A stretch of 30,966 bases of DNA from an uncultured Eubacteriales bacterium. GTDB taxonomy: Bacteria; Bacillota; Clostridia; Oscillospirales; Acutalibacteraceae. A program made the translations under genes and the position numbers. The notes under the pieces were generated by a model. It had not been told where the DNA came from. It did not search any database and saw nothing but the letters and a program-made list of their open reading frames with translations. Within the stretch, counting starts at the first letter, position 1. The number at the start of each line of letters is the position of its first letter. The stretch lies in the NCBI GenBank assembly GCA_910580045.1, contig CAJTXF010000026.1, forward strand, positions 1 to 30,966, given 5' to 3'. This document shows positions 30,101 to 30,966 of the stretch, in pieces.

Positions 30101-30823
30101 TTATCCTACGCACTTTTTGCACGGCGTAAGGCGGAGCTTTATGGCCTTGTCTAATGATGATTCAATATATGTGCCGCCATTGCAGCTGTCATCATAATGA
30201 TATTTTTTCCCGGTACGCGTAATATATATTTTTCTTTCTGCCGCAGGCGTGTCTGCTGCAGACGTGTCGGGAGCGGGCGGTTTTGGCGCAGGGGCTTTTG
30301 TGGGGAGAGGGGTGGGCTCCTCAGTGGGCTCCTCACTGGGCTGTGGTGCAGGGGTTGGGCTGGGGGTGGAAGTGGGTACGGGGGTGGGGGAAGGTGTGGG
30401 GCTGGGAGTTGGAGAGGGAGTGGCTGTGGGCTCCGGCGTTGGACTGGGGCTGGCCGTAGGCTCTGCCACCGGTGTGGGGGAAGGTGCCGCTGTGGCCGCC
30501 GGCGGGGGCGTGGCCCGGCCAGCGCCCTGGCTGCGGCTCTTCCTGTCTGATAGAGCGTTCCCCAAATTGCCCAGAATACCCACAACCAGCAATGTGCACA
30601 CTGCCCAGAACCACCAGCACTTTGTCAGCGGCTTTCGCGCTCCGGCAGGCTGTGAGCCTGTCGGCTGAGGAATGGCCCTGCCGCACTTAGGGCACTTCTG
30701 AGAGCCTTTGGGGATGACTTTGCCGCAATGGGGGCAGTACTGGCCAGCCGCAAGCTGGACTCCGCAGCTGCCGCAGCTTTTTGCCCCGCTGGGTATATTT
30801 GCTCCGCATCTGGGACATTTCAT
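30101..30823 (-). CDS. Double-zinc-ribbon membrane protein with Pro/Thr/Ser-rich stalk
   Basis: A 240-residue protein starting at ATG 30823-30821, with AAAGGAGG upstream. An open frame extends 40 codons further 5' but crosses the repeat at 30843-30914 and is rejected. Two zinc ribbons, C3/C6/C17/C20 and C30/C33/C44/C47, lie at the N-terminus in the cytoplasm. A membrane helix follows at about 66-86, then about 100 residues of low-complexity PSPTP/PTPSP repeats, probably a wall-spanning stalk. The C-terminal 45 residues (YITRTGKKYHYDDSC, then LTPCKKCVG) form a small Cys/His module of the YHxxxC...CxxC type, like those seen at the ends of many secreted proteins. Role unknown. Confidence 0.85.
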   Translation of the reverse strand: MKCPRCGANIPSGAKSCGSCGVQLAAGQYCPHCGKVIPKGSQKCPKCGRAIPQPTGSQPAGARKPLTKCWWFWAVCTLLVVGILGNLGNALSDRKSRSQGAGRATPPPAATAAPSPTPVAEPTASPSPTPEPTATPSPTPSPTPSPTPVPTSTPSPTPAPQPSEEPTEEPTPLPTKAPAPKPPAPDTSAADTPAAERKIYITRTGKKYHYDDSCNGGTYIESSLDKAIKLRLTPCKKCVG

Positions 30824-30842
30824 ATTGGATTCCTCCTTTGGC

Positions 30843-30914
30843 TTAGAACCTGTATTCATAGCGGGAAAATCTCTTGTCCATCCTGTGTCCATCCGCTGTG
30901 AATACAGGTTCTTA
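30843..30914. repeat. Palindromic intergenic element, family B, well-preserved copy
   Basis: The arms 30843-30864 and 30893-30914 are inverted repeats at 20 of 22 positions (core AACCTGTATTCA and TGAATACAGGTT) around a 28-nt centre. It matches the diverged element at 19768-19853 in both arms. It ends 20 nt upstream of the zinc-ribbon gene's start codon, so it forms a hairpin in that gene's leader or overlaps its promoter. Confidence 0.75.
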
Positions 30915-30966
30915 AGGAAGTACTGATTAAATCTGGTGCGCATATCGTGCAGTCAATATTTCGTCA

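Noticed and set aside
30250..30470. Repetitive G/T-rich DNA considered as a tandem repeat or CRISPR-like array
   Set aside because: It encodes the PSPTP stalk of the zinc-ribbon protein; the period is short and irregular with no spacers.

Overview
The window looks like chromosome of a GC-rich gut-type Clostridia (Bacillota). The inference rests on strong AGGAGG ribosome-binding sites, sigma-A-type promoters, LytTR/GHKL and VanR/VanS two-component pairs, DegV, DUF6320-like and ferredoxin-type aldo/keto reductase genes, and many short palindromic intergenic repeats. Oscillospirales or a related group is plausible, but I cannot fix the genus. Most of the window is gene-dense and GC-rich. The YesM/YesN-type pair (408-3821), the stretch after it and the TetR/CPBP pair (25098-26413) look more AT-rich and may be later arrivals.

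Layout. Positions 1-282 are the C-terminal end of a DDE transposase. Then comes a leftward YesN/YesM-like response regulator and sensor kinase pair without its usual transporter. Next is a gene-poor stretch (3822-4769) with a mobile-type repeat and a gene remnant. A LytTR regulator and AgrC-like kinase (4770-6262) precede a two-gene ABC exporter (6577-10291), with a 168-bp palindromic MITE-like element between them. A VanG-type resistance remnant follows: vanR, vanS, vanY and a broken vanG ligase carrying a one-base frameshift in an A5 run and an internal deletion. No vanXY or vanT is present.

Positions 13906-22518 form a signalling island: a stand-alone receiver, a membrane hybrid kinase (HK - degenerate receiver - receiver - HPt), a second membrane hybrid kinase whose C-terminus is a complete DegV fatty-acid-binding domain, a methyl-accepting chemotaxis protein, and an FMN-binding lipoprotein overlapping it by 4 nt. 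None of these proteins has a recognisable DNA-binding output. The HK-REC-DegV fusion is my best candidate for an undescribed system: a membrane phosphorelay that reads or controls acyl-chain binding.

The right part holds a ferredoxin-type aldo/keto reductase, a TolB-like propeller protein behind a multi-hairpin leader, a TetR/CPBP protease pair, and a three-gene overlapping operon (alpha/beta hydrolase, condensation-type acyltransferase, zinc-ribbon membrane protein). That operon has a consensus promoter and a roughly 190-nt leader that can form an H-type pseudoknot. A double-zinc-ribbon membrane protein with a Pro/Thr/Ser-rich stalk closes the window.

Repeats are a theme. One element occurs at 3898-3987 and 26498-26586, and in both places a TTGACA box beside it points outward and drives the neighbouring gene. 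A second family occurs at 19768-19853 and 30843-30914. Two further unrelated palindromic elements lie at 6382-6549 and 12372-12451. No tRNA, rRNA or CRISPR array was seen.
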